DNA from: Pseudomonadota bacterium
GTDB taxonomy: Bacteria > Myxococcota_A > Polyangia > Haliangiales > Haliangiaceae
Assembly (NCBI GenBank): GCA_022360315.1
Contig: JAKSDA010000614.1
Location: forward strand, 24,226-88,225
Direction of reading: 5' to 3'
DNA length: 64,000 nt
Each line of letters starts with the position of its first letter. Within the stretch, counting starts at the first letter, position 1. A program made the translations under genes and the position numbers. Of this stretch, positions 1 to 9,024 are shown piece by piece. Below the pieces are notes generated by a model that was not told where the DNA came from, did no database searches, and saw nothing but the letters and a program-made list of their open reading frames with translations.

Positions 1-531
1 ATAGCGTTTCACGAACGGATCGATCGCCTTGTAGATGGCCTCTTTGAGCGAGAAGCGCAGGAGCACGGCTCGGCTTCGACCGGCCTCGGACAGACGATCG
101 ATTTCGTCCTTTTCCCGGGGTGTTAGCACCCGGCGAGCAATACCCTTCACCGGTGCGCTGTGGTCCTCGAGATCGACTCCCAGAGTCCAGCCCGCAGCCT
201 CGGAAACCATGGCTACGGCAAGCGTTCGCTTGTGACTGATCGACCCCACCACTGTGGAGGGGAGAATCGGGGCTCCGCGGTCGTCGGGCAGGATCGAATC
301 CGCTTTCACACCAAGTCGCTGCAATGCCCGCCGCATGGCGATCCGCCCGGCGACCCAGGTGCTCTGGCGACCCTGAGCCAGCGCGGTCGCATAACGCTGC
401 TCTTCACCGCTGAGTCGACCGAGTGCCTCGTCGGGCAAAGCGCCTTGCCATGGCGGAATATGAACGCCAGAACACAGTCCATGAGCTAGCTGAAGGTCGA
501 AAACGACGGAAAAGCCCGGGTTTGCCTGCAT
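1..531 (-). CDS. 4'-phosphopantetheinyl transferase (Sfp/EntD superfamily), C-terminus beyond window
   Basis: The frame reads from an ATG at 531 leftwards and is still open at base 1, so at least 177 residues are present and the C-terminus is missing. Members of this family move the phosphopantetheine arm of coenzyme A onto a serine of acyl or peptidyl carrier proteins. Visible family signatures are WVAGRIAMRRAL (59-70), SISHK (97-101), the metal-binding GVDLE (118-122) and FSLKEAIYKA (160-169), all in the right order and spacing. EntD/Sfp-like enzymes serve siderophore, polyketide or nonribosomal peptide synthesis. No carrier-protein gene is in the window, so the partner is unknown. No strong ribosome binding site precedes the ATG, so the start is tentative. 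Confidence 0.85.
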   Translation of the reverse strand, partial: MQANPGFSVVFDLQLAHGLCSGVHIPPWQGALPDEALGRLSGEEQRYATALAQGRQSTWVAGRIAMRRALQRLGVKADSILPDDRGAPILPSTVVGSISHKRTLAVAMVSEAAGWTLGVDLEDHSAPVKGIARRVLTPREKDEIDRLSEAGRSRAVLLRFSLKEAIYKAIDPFVKRY

Positions 532-608
532 AGTTGCCAGTCGTCCGTCTATTATGGGCCCATCTCATCCTTGCAGCCTCTTGATCACAATGCAACTGCC
601 CGGTTTTC

Positions 609-638
609 TTGCGAGACCGACAAGGGCCTTTCTATAAT
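609..638 (+). promoter_or_regulatory. Sigma70-like promoter for the J-domain operon
   Basis: TTGCGA at 609-614 and a perfect TATAAT at 633-638 are separated by 18 bases. Transcription would start near 645, only about 3 bases before the ATG at 648, and no Shine-Dalgarno sequence lies upstream of that ATG. This suggests a leaderless or nearly leaderless mRNA. The promoter is inferred from sequence only. Confidence 0.5.
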
Positions 639-647
639 CTGTAGCTT

Positions 648-1928
648 ATGGCGTCGCCGCCGATAAGTATCAAACTCCGCTGCACTTCCTGGAAGCAGCT
701 CGCTGCGATCTACGAGCGAGATCTCAGGCGCAGTTCCGTTTTTCTCAAATCGGCTGCCCCGCCGCCAGTTGGTACCCAGGTCCGTATCAACCTCACCCTG
801 CCGACTCAAACACTCATCATTCTCAACGGCACGGTCGACCGCCACGTGGGCGCCGGAGAGCTCAATGGTCGCGGCCCGGGGGTCGATATCAAGCTGAACA
901 GTGTGCCGCAGAGCGCGATGTGGATCATCGAATCCGCCCTCGACGCAGCTCGACGCGAGGAGGCAGCAAGCCAGCAAAAAACCGGAGTCCGCGAGCCCGA
1001 AGAGTCCGCGTCAGACGTCGAACTGGAGGCGGGCGAGAAGTATGTCGCGGCCGAGGAAGAACTCATCGCCGCACTGTCACAAGAACTCGAAGCACTGCGC
1101 AAGCTGAATGCATTTCAGGTGCTGGGGTTGAGCTATGGGGCTAGTGACGAAGAGATCCGGGCAGCGTTTGGGCAGCTCACCAAGCGCTATCATCCGGATC
1201 GCTTCGCGCGGTATGAGAGCAGTGAGGCCCGGCAGATGGCTGCCGAGATCTTCATTCACATCCGCGATGCCTACCAGCGCCTGGAGAATCCCGACAGCCG
1301 GGCCAAGCTCATCGCGCATCTCGACAGGCGTCGGGCAGCTCAGCGATCGGCCCGGGCGGTGGCGCCGCAGACCCCGCCCGATGTCGCTCCGGCGACCAGG
1401 CCTTACAGCGCGGAGCCGCCATCGGTTCCGGCGGCAAGCGCACAACCGCCGGTGGCAAAGCCTCAGCGTGCGCCCATGATCGCGGAGAGGCAGCCATCTT
1501 CTTCGGTGGTCCCGAACGAACCGCCACCACTTCCTCCACCACCTCCAGCGGCCAATGTGCCGCCTACTCCGGCGGTCGAAAGCACTGCCGAGCCAGCAGA
1601 GCGCGCTTCGGGCTCACAGCCGGCAATCCATTACAATCAGGCATACAGCCTGCTCGACAGCGGTCAGCACGCCGAGGCCCTCTCGGTATTCAAATTGGCT
1701 ACTCGCCGCAACCCAAACGATCGCGAAGCGCGCATCGGTCTGGAGCTCGCCGAAGGACACAAAGCACTTTCTCTGCGCGATCGCCTCGAAGCAGCACAGC
1801 GTTTCGAGGCCGTGCTCGAGATGGATCCCAACAATGAACGCGCGGCCCGCCAACTCGCAGAGATGCGCCGGCAGGCTACTGCCGAGCGCAAGAACTTGTT
1901 GTCGCGACTGCTGAAGCAGAAGGAGTGA
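648..1928 (+). CDS. PilZ-like / J-domain / TPR protein
   Basis: This is a 426-residue fusion. Residues about 4-100 resemble a PilZ domain. Residues 154-222 form a J-domain with the HPD tripeptide at 182-184, which in DnaJ proteins stimulates Hsp70 ATPase. Residues 235-325 are a proline/alanine-rich linker with a PPPLPPPPP run. Residues 329-402 contain two TPR-like helical repeats (NQAYSLLDSGQHAEALSVFK). It lacks the Gly/Phe region and the zinc centre of classical DnaJ, so it is a specialised co-chaperone. The stop lies just upstream of the Hsp70 start, which argues that the two proteins work together. PilZ could couple the chaperone to cyclic-di-GMP, but the RxxxR and D/NxSxxG ligand motifs are not obvious, so that part is inference. 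Confidence 0.8.
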   Translation: MASPPISIKLRCTSWKQLAAIYERDLRRSSVFLKSAAPPPVGTQVRINLTLPTQTLIILNGTVDRHVGAGELNGRGPGVDIKLNSVPQSAMWIIESALDAARREEAASQQKTGVREPEESASDVELEAGEKYVAAEEELIAALSQELEALRKLNAFQVLGLSYGASDEEIRAAFGQLTKRYHPDRFARYESSEARQMAAEIFIHIRDAYQRLENPDSRAKLIAHLDRRRAAQRSARAVAPQTPPDVAPATRPYSAEPPSVPAASAQPPVAKPQRAPMIAERQPSSSVVPNEPPPLPPPPPAANVPPTPAVESTAEPAERASGSQPAIHYNQAYSLLDSGQHAEALSVFKLATRRNPNDREARIGLELAEGHKALSLRDRLEAAQRFEAVLEMDPNNERAARQLAEMRRQATAERKNLLSRLLKQKE

Positions 1929-1930
1929 GC

Positions 1931-3547
1931 ATGTCGCGCATCATCGGTATCGATCTCGGAACCACCAACTCGTGTGTTGCGGTCATCGCTGCAGGCGAAA
2001 AGCCCGAAGTATTGGCCGACGAGACCGGGCAACGCATCACGCCGTCGATCGTGGCCTATACCCCGGACGGAGAAATCCTGGTCGGCGTGCTGGCCCGGCG
2101 CCAGGCAATCCCCAATGCCGAAAACACCATTGCCGGCGCAAAGCGGTTGATCGGCCGCAAAGTCAACTCGGACGAAGTGGCCTGGTTTGCCAAAAGCGCC
2201 CCGTTTCGCATCGTGGCCGCGCCCAATGGCGATGCTTGGGTACGTATTGGCAAGGAGCCCAAATCACCCCAGGAGGTCGCCTCACACGTCCTGGCCAGAC
2301 TGCGGGCGATCGCCGAAGCCGCGTCGGGCGAGCCGATTACCCGGGCGGTGGTCACAGTACCGGCCTATTTCAACGAAGCTCAGAGACAGGCGACCCGAGA
2401 CGCGGGTGCCATTGCCGGCCTCGACATCGTGCGCATTCTCAACGAACCGACCGCGGCGGCGCTCGCCTATGGCGCCCATCGGGTAAAGCAAGGCCGCCGG
2501 GTCATAGCGGTTTTCGATCTCGGCGGTGGAACGTTCGATATTTCGATCATGGCGGTGGAAAACGGTATTTTCGAAGTACTGGCCACCGATGGCGATTCGG
2601 CCCTGGGCGGCGAGGACTGGGACCGCAAGCTGGTCGAGCGCCTGGCCGACGAGATCTTCGACCAGTATCGGATCGACGTGACCACAATACCAGTGGCCCT
2701 CGGCCGACTCAAAGAATCGGTCGAGCAGGCCAAGAAAGAGCTGTCCGAGGCGTCCATGGCGATCATACGCCTGCCCTATCTGGCGACCACCAGCTCCAAT
2801 GAGCAGATTCATTTCGAGCGCGAACTCACTCGCGAGGAGCTCGAGTTGGTAACCGAAGATCTGCGCAAGCGACTGGCCGCTCCGTGCCAACGAGCCATGG
2901 AGGAGGCGGAATTGACCCCGCGCGACATCGAGGAGGTGCTTCTCGTCGGTGGCATGTCACGCAGTCCGGCCATTCAGGCCGTGGTGGAAAGCATTTTCGA
3001 GCGCAAACCGTCCAAGGGCGCCAACCCGGACGAAGTCGTTGCCCAGGGCGCTGCATCCTATGGTGGAATTCTGGCTGGAACCCTCGACGACGCCGCGCTA
3101 TTGGATGTGACACCACACGATATAGGGATCAAAGTCGGCAATTCGAGTTTTGCCGTGATGATCAAACGCAATTCGATGCTGCCGGTGCGGGCTCGGCGTC
3201 TCTTCGCCACCACCCAGGACGATCAGAGCTACGTCAAGGTCGAGGTCTATCAGGGCACCTCCGACGACATTTCGGGCAATCGACGCCTGGGCAGCATCAC
3301 GCTCGAGGAGTTGCCCCAGGGCAAGGCCGGCTCCGTGCGCATCGAGCTCATCATGACTCTCGATGTCGAGTCACTTTTGAGCGTCACGGCGCGCGAGCGG
3401 TCGACTGGCAAGCAGGCGCAGGTCGAAATTCGGCCCAGCGGCGGGCTCAGTCGCAAAGAGCTGGTCGAGATCATCACGCGGCGGCGCAAACAGCAGCGTG
3501 CGCCAGACGGAACGAATGAAACGCGATCCGGCCAAGCTGATGCGTAA
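1931..3547 (+). CDS. Hsp70 (DnaK-family) chaperone lacking the C-terminal lid
   Basis: The ATG at 1931 is preceded by AAGGAG 5 bases upstream; a GTG two codons earlier is less likely. The 538-residue product starts MSRIIGIDLGTTNSCVAV and has the Hsp70 nucleotide-binding motifs VTVPAYFN (141-148), the phosphate-2 loop DLGGGTFD (196-203) and VLLVGGMSR. The interdomain linker and beta substrate-binding domain follow (DVTPHDIGIK where DnaK has DVTPLSLGIE). The protein ends soon after the beta domain, so the alpha-helical lid and the EEVD-like tail of roughly 100 residues are absent. It is therefore probably not the housekeeping DnaK but a paralogue paired with the upstream J-domain protein. No grpE is nearby. 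Confidence 0.9.
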   Translation: MSRIIGIDLGTTNSCVAVIAAGEKPEVLADETGQRITPSIVAYTPDGEILVGVLARRQAIPNAENTIAGAKRLIGRKVNSDEVAWFAKSAPFRIVAAPNGDAWVRIGKEPKSPQEVASHVLARLRAIAEAASGEPITRAVVTVPAYFNEAQRQATRDAGAIAGLDIVRILNEPTAAALAYGAHRVKQGRRVIAVFDLGGGTFDISIMAVENGIFEVLATDGDSALGGEDWDRKLVERLADEIFDQYRIDVTTIPVALGRLKESVEQAKKELSEASMAIIRLPYLATTSSNEQIHFERELTREELELVTEDLRKRLAAPCQRAMEEAELTPRDIEEVLLVGGMSRSPAIQAVVESIFERKPSKGANPDEVVAQGAASYGGILAGTLDDAALLDVTPHDIGIKVGNSSFAVMIKRNSMLPVRARRLFATTQDDQSYVKVEVYQGTSDDISGNRRLGSITLEELPQGKAGSVRIELIMTLDVESLLSVTARERSTGKQAQVEIRPSGGLSRKELVEIITRRRKQQRAPDGTNETRSGQADA

Positions 3548-4097
3548 CCGGTCATCACCGGACATCGACGTGGTATTGCGAGTCGCCGACACCATCGGCG
3601 AGCTGATGGAGTTCTGGGGGTTCAAGCGCAACATGGGTCGCATGTGGACGCTCTTGTATCTCGAGTCCAAGCCGCTGTCTGCAGCCGAGCTGTGCCAGCG
3701 TTTGTCTCTTTCCAGTGGCGCGGTGTCCATGCACCTCTCGGAGCTGTCCAAATGGGGAGCGGTGCGCAAGGCCTGGGTGCCGGGTGAGAGACGAGACTAT
3801 TACGAGCCCGAGACCAGCATCTGGAAGATGATCTCCCGGGTCCTTCGCGAGCGCGAGTTGCGCAAGATCAGCGAGGCCATTGCGGTTTTCGAGCGAGCTG
3901 CCAGCGCGTTGCGCGACAAACGCGACGCTGCAGAAAATGCCGAGAAAAGCCTTTTCGAGCCAGCTCTCGACCGCATCGAGGGCCTGCTCGGTCTGGCCCG
4001 GATCGGCCACCGGCTGCTCGATGCGGTTCTCTCAGGCCAGTCGATCGATGCATCTCCCCTCAAACTCTTCAACAGCGATCCGGGGAAATCTGACTGA
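3516..4097 (+). CDS. GbsR/MarR-family winged-helix transcriptional regulator
   Basis: The 193-residue protein contains a winged helix-turn-helix (about residues 30-95; AELCQRLSLSSGAVSMHLSE is the recognition region) followed by a helical C-terminal part, as in GbsR-like members of the MarR superfamily. It overlaps the end of the Hsp70 gene, so translation is probably coupled. The ATG at 3516 has a weak GGA upstream; GTG 3498 and ATG 3540 are alternative starts. It may regulate its own operon or the divergent/neighbouring genes; the sequence does not show which. Confidence 0.8.
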   Translation: MKRDPAKLMRNRSSPDIDVVLRVADTIGELMEFWGFKRNMGRMWTLLYLESKPLSAAELCQRLSLSSGAVSMHLSELSKWGAVRKAWVPGERRDYYEPETSIWKMISRVLRERELRKISEAIAVFERAASALRDKRDAAENAEKSLFEPALDRIEGLLGLARIGHRLLDAVLSGQSIDASPLKLFNSDPGKSD

Positions 4098-4149
4098 CTG
4101 ACCCCGGATCTTCATCACACCGCCGTCCGCCGAAAACGAAAAAAACGAA

Positions 4150-4178
4150 AAACCGCATGGGCCAGGGCCATGCGGTTT
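4150..4178 (-). terminator. Rho-independent terminator of the Oar-like receptor gene
   Basis: An 11-bp inverted repeat (AAACCGCATGG / CCATGCGGTTT) with a 7-base loop lies just after the receptor stop codon when read on the minus strand, and is followed on that strand by a T-rich tract (4127-4150 on the plus strand is A-rich). Confidence 0.75.
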
Positions 4179-4200
4179 GCAGGTCAATCGCGCGATCAAA

Positions 4201-7200
4201 TCAGAAAATCAGGCGCATGCCAAAGGTCATTTCGAGCGGATTCTGGCGCTCGTTGATGTTGCCAAAGTTGGGGTTCTTGGCGACCGTGTTGTTGAGCATG
4301 ACACTACCGGTGGCGCGATCGATGAGCTCTTTGGCGTGGTCCAGATCGCTCTGATCGCCGCCGACGATCGGATTGAGGATGTCGTCGGTATACTCTTCGT
4401 CGGTATCGATGCCAGGCTGCTGATTAAACACGTTGTACACCTGCAGGTATGCTTCGATGCGAGTATTTTTGGCCAGCTGGCGGCCATACGCGACTTGAAT
4501 ATCGAATTTGGTCGTGAACGGCGACCGCGGGGCAATGGCGCGGGGCAGGAGATAGCTCTCGCGGGCACCGTAGTCGATGTGCCGACCGAGAACGTTGTGA
4601 GGAATGCCCGACACAGCTCGAACGTTGGCGCCGAACACGAACTGTCCGAGCTCCCTGGCGTCGAGACGATAGTAGCCGGCCAGTTTGAAGTTGTGCGGCC
4701 GGTCGGCGGCAAGTCGCCCGGTCCGGTTGGCCATTAGCTCCGGCAGGTCGAACATCGAGGTCAAGTTGGGATCGAGCTGCCCGGTCTCGGGAGAGAAGAG
4801 GCCGGGGAAGTTGCCCTCGAGCCGCGAGTAGGTATACGACGCCTGAACCATGAGATTCCGGCTGAAACGCTTCTCGGCAGTGAGGACAACGGCATCATAG
4901 GCGCGGGTGGGGGTGTCGTAATCGGCTGCAGCCAGCAGGTTGTCTCGAGTGCGCTCGTCGATCTTGCCAGCCTCGAATTCGGCCTGAACAGCTGCCTCGT
5001 CGACCTCGCCGGGATTGGCAATGACATAGGTGGTACCGCCATCGATCGAAATATCCTCGATGACCCGGCCCAGACTGCGGTGAATGTAGGAGATGCCGAC
5101 TTTGAAATCGTCGAGAAGTTCGTACTCGCCGCCGATCGCCCACTCGTCGAGATACTGACCGCCAATTCCGGGCACGACTTTCTCGGTTCCACCGCCGAAT
5201 ATGCGGGTCCGAAATGTACCCGGTTCGTTGGGATTGTTGGGATCGGTCACCGGTTTTTCGGTGCACGTGTAATTTGATGGATCAAAGTTGCTCTCGCACG
5301 AGACGGGGGTGAGAAAACGCCGAACCACGACCTCGCCGCCAAAGGCGCGCGAGTTGATGTCCATGGGGATGGACTCGTAAAAACGACCGTAGTGGGCAGA
5401 CAGCTTGGAGCGCCCTTCCTGGGTCGGATCGTAAATGATACCGAGACGTGGGGCAAACATATCGCTGATCTTCATCGCCTCGTTCTCGATCGTCGACATC
5501 GAGTCCCAGTCAAACGAGTTTTTGATCTCGTCGGCGATGAGCAGGGACTGCTGCTCCCAGCGGAGACCGGCATTGAGGGTGAGATTGGGTAGAATGGCCC
5601 AGGAATCCTGGATAAACGCGCTGTAGTTGCGCGTGTTGGTGGTGGCGAACTGCCCGCCTGGCAAGTGCCGGCAGGGGACATCGATATCGAGGCCAATGTC
5701 GCATCCCTCGATCTCCACCCCGTCCTCGGTCATCTGGCCGATCCGGTCCAGGTCCTCCGGCTCCAGGATCTTGAACCACCGGTCGACCAATGTGATCCCC
5801 TGGTCGAGATAACGCCGGCCACTGGTGTACTCGCGGAAGTGGTCGTATCGATTGTCCTCGAAATCGACGCCTGCCTTGATCGAGTGATGTCCGGCCAGAT
5901 TAAAACGCGCGGTCGCAGAAATTTGCCCGGTGAGACGAGTGGTGTCCTCGTTTTCGCGGAAGCCGAGTCCGCCGACATTATAGAAGTTGACCGGGCAGTT
6001 CTCTATCGACTTAAACGGGTCGTTTTCGCTGCCGTCAATGCACGCGGCAGGCACGGAACCGTAGTCGCGCTCCTCGAATGTCGAAAAGTCCTCGAGCTTG
6101 CGGTCGGACAAGTGGAGCAGCATGAAGTCGTTGCCGCCCGGCTCGCGCGCCTTCCTGCGGTCGACCTGGCTATGATAACCGACCACGGCGTCGACCTGTA
6201 CCTTGTTGTTGAGAAACTTGGACGTCCACTTGCCAGAGATGTCGATCGAGCCCTCTTCGTCTTTCACAGACTGACCGGCATCGACACCGGGACGGGTGTC
6301 GATATAGGTATCAGCGGTTTCCGGGTTGCCGAGAAACGAGATCGACCCCTGGTGGTTCGGAGTCACAGCACCGGTGAGCTTGGCAGTAAAATACATCCAG
6401 CGACGGTCGATATCGCGGGTCGTGCGGTCCACTTCGTTGGTGACCAGAAAGCCGTTGGCATTCGCGTCGGGCACGCCATCATCGTTGGCGTCCACCCGCG
6501 ATTTGATGAGGCGATGAAATTTGGTGTTGCGGAACGACGGGCTGAATCCGACGTGAAACCACAGCTTGTCCTTGATGATGGGCCCGCCGAGCTCGGCGCC
6601 GACGTCCCATCGATAGCCGAGCTCGGGCTCGTGGTTGATCGAGCTGTCGGCGCGCGGAGTTTCGAGCTCGGCGGCGACCAGCTGACCGGGTGTATAACGG
6701 CTAAATACCGAACCGTGAAACTCATTGCTGCCCGATTTGGTGACAACATTGATCACGGCACCGGTGGCGCGACCGTACTCGGCATTGTAACCGCCGGTGA
6801 TGACCTCGGTCTCCTGGATGAACTCGTTGGGCAAATCGGTCGAGCTCACGCCGTAGGCCGGGTCGGTCGTGTTGAGGCCCTCGACAATATAGGTGTTTTC
6901 AGCCGAGGTCGAGCCGCCAAACGAAACCCCGTAGAGGTCGTCCTGTGATCCGGCAGCAGCTCCCAACACCTCACCGAATGTCCGGCCAGTCGGAATATTC
7001 TGCGTATAATCGGGGGTGATAGTCCGACCGGTTTTGGTCGACCCCTGATCGATGAGCGGAGCCCGTCCCTCGATTGGAATGATCTCGCCCTGACCGGCGT
7101 TGAGATCGATTTTGACGTTGATCAGCGCGGTCTTGCCCAGTCTGACTAGCACATTCGATCGCTCGAACTGGGCGTTGGCGTAGTATACAGTGATGAGATA

Positions 7201-7470
7201 GGTGCCGGGCGGCACATTGCCAATCCGGTAGCTGCCCGAGGCATCGGTAATTTCGACCTGGGTACCCTGCAGATTGGGCCCCGAGATCACCACCGTGGCT
7301 CCAGCCACGGGATTGCCGTTTGCCTGGTCGGAAACCACTCCTTTGACCGCACCACTGAAATTGTCCTGGGCCAGGACCGGCGATGTCGCCAAGAGCAAAC
7401 CGCCGGTGACCAGAGCAAGCAGAATTGACTTTTGTGTCATCGATCGTTCTTTCATCGTGCTCTCTCGCAT
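4201..7470 (-). CDS. Oar-like TonB-dependent outer-membrane receptor
   Basis: The ATG at 7470 follows AAAGGAG by a few bases; an ATG at 7440 is a second possibility. The product of about 1089 residues has a signal peptide (SILLALVTGGLLLATSPVLA), a carboxypeptidase-regulatory-like beta-sandwich (KGVVSDQANGNPVAGATVVI), a plug domain (VEGLNTTDPAYG; ITGGYNAEYGRATGAVINVV) and a long transmembrane beta-barrel ending in phenylalanine (MRLIF). This order matches the Oar family, first named in Myxococcus. It should sit in the outer membrane and either import a substrate or take part in surface adhesion. The lipoprotein gene at 7506-8561 is directly upstream on the same strand with a 35-base gap, so the two probably form an operon and possibly a complex. 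Confidence 0.9.
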   Translation of the reverse strand: MRESTMKERSMTQKSILLALVTGGLLLATSPVLAQDNFSGAVKGVVSDQANGNPVAGATVVISGPNLQGTQVEITDASGSYRIGNVPPGTYLITVYYANAQFERSNVLVRLGKTALINVKIDLNAGQGEIIPIEGRAPLIDQGSTKTGRTITPDYTQNIPTGRTFGEVLGAAAGSQDDLYGVSFGGSTSAENTYIVEGLNTTDPAYGVSSTDLPNEFIQETEVITGGYNAEYGRATGAVINVVTKSGSNEFHGSVFSRYTPGQLVAAELETPRADSSINHEPELGYRWDVGAELGGPIIKDKLWFHVGFSPSFRNTKFHRLIKSRVDANDDGVPDANANGFLVTNEVDRTTRDIDRRWMYFTAKLTGAVTPNHQGSISFLGNPETADTYIDTRPGVDAGQSVKDEEGSIDISGKWTSKFLNNKVQVDAVVGYHSQVDRRKAREPGGNDFMLLHLSDRKLEDFSTFEERDYGSVPAACIDGSENDPFKSIENCPVNFYNVGGLGFRENEDTTRLTGQISATARFNLAGHHSIKAGVDFEDNRYDHFREYTSGRRYLDQGITLVDRWFKILEPEDLDRIGQMTEDGVEIEGCDIGLDIDVPCRHLPGGQFATTNTRNYSAFIQDSWAILPNLTLNAGLRWEQQSLLIADEIKNSFDWDSMSTIENEAMKISDMFAPRLGIIYDPTQEGRSKLSAHYGRFYESIPMDINSRAFGGEVVVRRFLTPVSCESNFDPSNYTCTEKPVTDPNNPNEPGTFRTRIFGGGTEKVVPGIGGQYLDEWAIGGEYELLDDFKVGISYIHRSLGRVIEDISIDGGTTYVIANPGEVDEAAVQAEFEAGKIDERTRDNLLAAADYDTPTRAYDAVVLTAEKRFSRNLMVQASYTYSRLEGNFPGLFSPETGQLDPNLTSMFDLPELMANRTGRLAADRPHNFKLAGYYRLDARELGQFVFGANVRAVSGIPHNVLGRHIDYGARESYLLPRAIAPRSPFTTKFDIQVAYGRQLAKNTRIEAYLQVYNVFNQQPGIDTDEEYTDDILNPIVGGDQSDLDHAKELIDRATGSVMLNNTVAKNPNFGNINERQNPLEMTFGMRLIF

Positions 7471-7505
7471 CAAGCTCTCCTTTTCTCTAGGGCCAGCACC
7501 ACTGG

Positions 7506-8561
7506 TCAGCCACAGCCCGGATCCCCGATCTCCCCGGTCTCGAAAAATGTGTCGAACGTGCCCGTGAACTCACCGCCGCCGACTGTTTCGGCGATTCCCG
7601 AGTCGATTTTGAGGCTGTACAGCGTCTCGGGCTTGAAGTCGATCTCTTTGCTCGCGTCGATCGGATCGACCAGCTTGACCAAAACATTGTTCACGCTCGC
7701 CGATGCCTTGAAGGGAACAACCGTATCGCCCGGCTGCTCCAGCAGAGTGACCTTGTCGGCAATCGTGGACGCATCGAGCAAACCGGTAAAACTGACCGTA
7801 AATGCCTCGTCCACACAGTGCTCCTTGACCGGCTTATCGGCCGGCGCGGATGCAGTTCTGATCCCGAACGGGGTAAGAGAAAATTCAAACACGGGGGAGC
7901 TGTCGATCTGATTCTGGTCCTTGTCGCGTACCACGTCGGACTTGAGCGTGAGTTCGCAGTCGGACAACGTGCTCACATACTCCAGCGCCTGCACGATGAG
8001 GGCCGGCCCGGGCGGATCAGTGAGATGGTTGCCCTGGGGGTCGTACCAGCCGTCGTATTGGATTTCGGCCCCGGCACATTTCAGGTTTGCCGGCTGGGTG
8101 GCGGCCAAACTGCCGTAGGTGTTGTCCTGCTCTTCTCCGCTGTCGCACTCGCCGTTGTGGTTACGGTCGTTGCACGGGATCAGCGTTTCGACCCGATCGG
8201 CATCGAGCAGTTCGTTAAACACGATGCGCACGTACCAATCGTTGGCACCGTTGGGCAGGGGCACTACACCCACTGCCACCGCATCTGTGACCTTGCTCGC
8301 TGCCCCGTCACAGTACGTCGGGTTGAGCTTATCGTCGTCAGAGGTCGAGCAAAAGGTAGCTGCCTCGGGAAGAAACTTGCCAGACCCGCCATTGGCCACT
8401 TCCGACTCGGTGATGACAGAGACCATGACGACGCGAGGATTGCCCTCTGTGTTGAGGTTAGAACCTATTTCTTCATCTTCGCAGCCAGACAGGGCGAGGC
8501 CAGACACGGCAAATATCAACCCGGCTACGAACAACCAGTGCGAACGGCAAAATTTTGGCAT
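7506..8561 (-). CDS. Secreted lipoprotein of unknown function, upstream of the Oar-like receptor
   Basis: The ATG at 8561 has GGGAG 8 bases upstream. The 351-residue protein begins with a lipoprotein signal (LIFAVSGLALSGC) and has an acidic mature N-terminus. It contains two stretches resembling bacterial Ig-like (Big_5-type) domains, with phrases such as WYVRIVFNELLDADRVET and AFTVSFTGLLDASTIADKVT, and paired cysteines, suggesting an extracytoplasmic beta-sandwich protein. It does not match an enzyme I recognise. Its position just before the receptor gene suggests a surface partner of that receptor. This is inferred from context only. Confidence 0.75.
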   Translation of the reverse strand: MPKFCRSHWLFVAGLIFAVSGLALSGCEDEEIGSNLNTEGNPRVVMVSVITESEVANGGSGKFLPEAATFCSTSDDDKLNPTYCDGAASKVTDAVAVGVVPLPNGANDWYVRIVFNELLDADRVETLIPCNDRNHNGECDSGEEQDNTYGSLAATQPANLKCAGAEIQYDGWYDPQGNHLTDPPGPALIVQALEYVSTLSDCELTLKSDVVRDKDQNQIDSSPVFEFSLTPFGIRTASAPADKPVKEHCVDEAFTVSFTGLLDASTIADKVTLLEQPGDTVVPFKASASVNNVLVKLVDPIDASKEIDFKPETLYSLKIDSGIAETVGGGEFTGTFDTFFETGEIGDPGCG

Positions 8562-9024
8562 CCATATCTCCCTATAAATTAGCTGCACTCGCGGTGGAGA
8601 AACATCCCCCCGAACCGCGTTTAAACCGGATTAACGCGCATTGTTTTGGTAATAGCAACCAATGGAAACACGTTTTCTCTGATTTCGAATTGCATTTGAC
8701 CTGCCACCGACCAGCGACCGCAATAATTGCCGCCGACACGTCTGCTGCGCGATGCTCGAGATAGAACCAGAATCCCCGTGTGCCCGACAATCCTCAGAGT
8801 CCTCACTCCATGTAGTAAAAAATACAGTACTACACTGTCAGTAACGAACAAAACCAAATACTTCTGACAACGTATCACCGTTCTGACAGGACAGACGCTC
8901 GGGTGTATGGCCCGGTCCTGCCCCTGGCAGCCCTGGAGAGAATCCCGGAAGCGGGTAGCCGGTACAGAAATCGAACAGGCAGTATGTGAGGGCTTTGGGC
9001 CCGGCTGTTTCGACCCGGCTCTGG
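8562..9024. other. Intergenic region between recA and the lipoprotein gene
   Basis: About 460 bases without a credible gene. The part near 8570-8870 is more AT-rich than its surroundings and should carry the promoter of the leftward lipoprotein-receptor operon. The part near 8880-9024 lies downstream of recA. I see no clear terminator with a U-tract. Confidence 0.5.

Noticed and set aside
5665..6948. A 427-codon open frame on the plus strand
   Set aside because: It is antisense to the Oar-like receptor gene, has no ribosome binding site or domain signature, and reflects the codon bias of the real gene.
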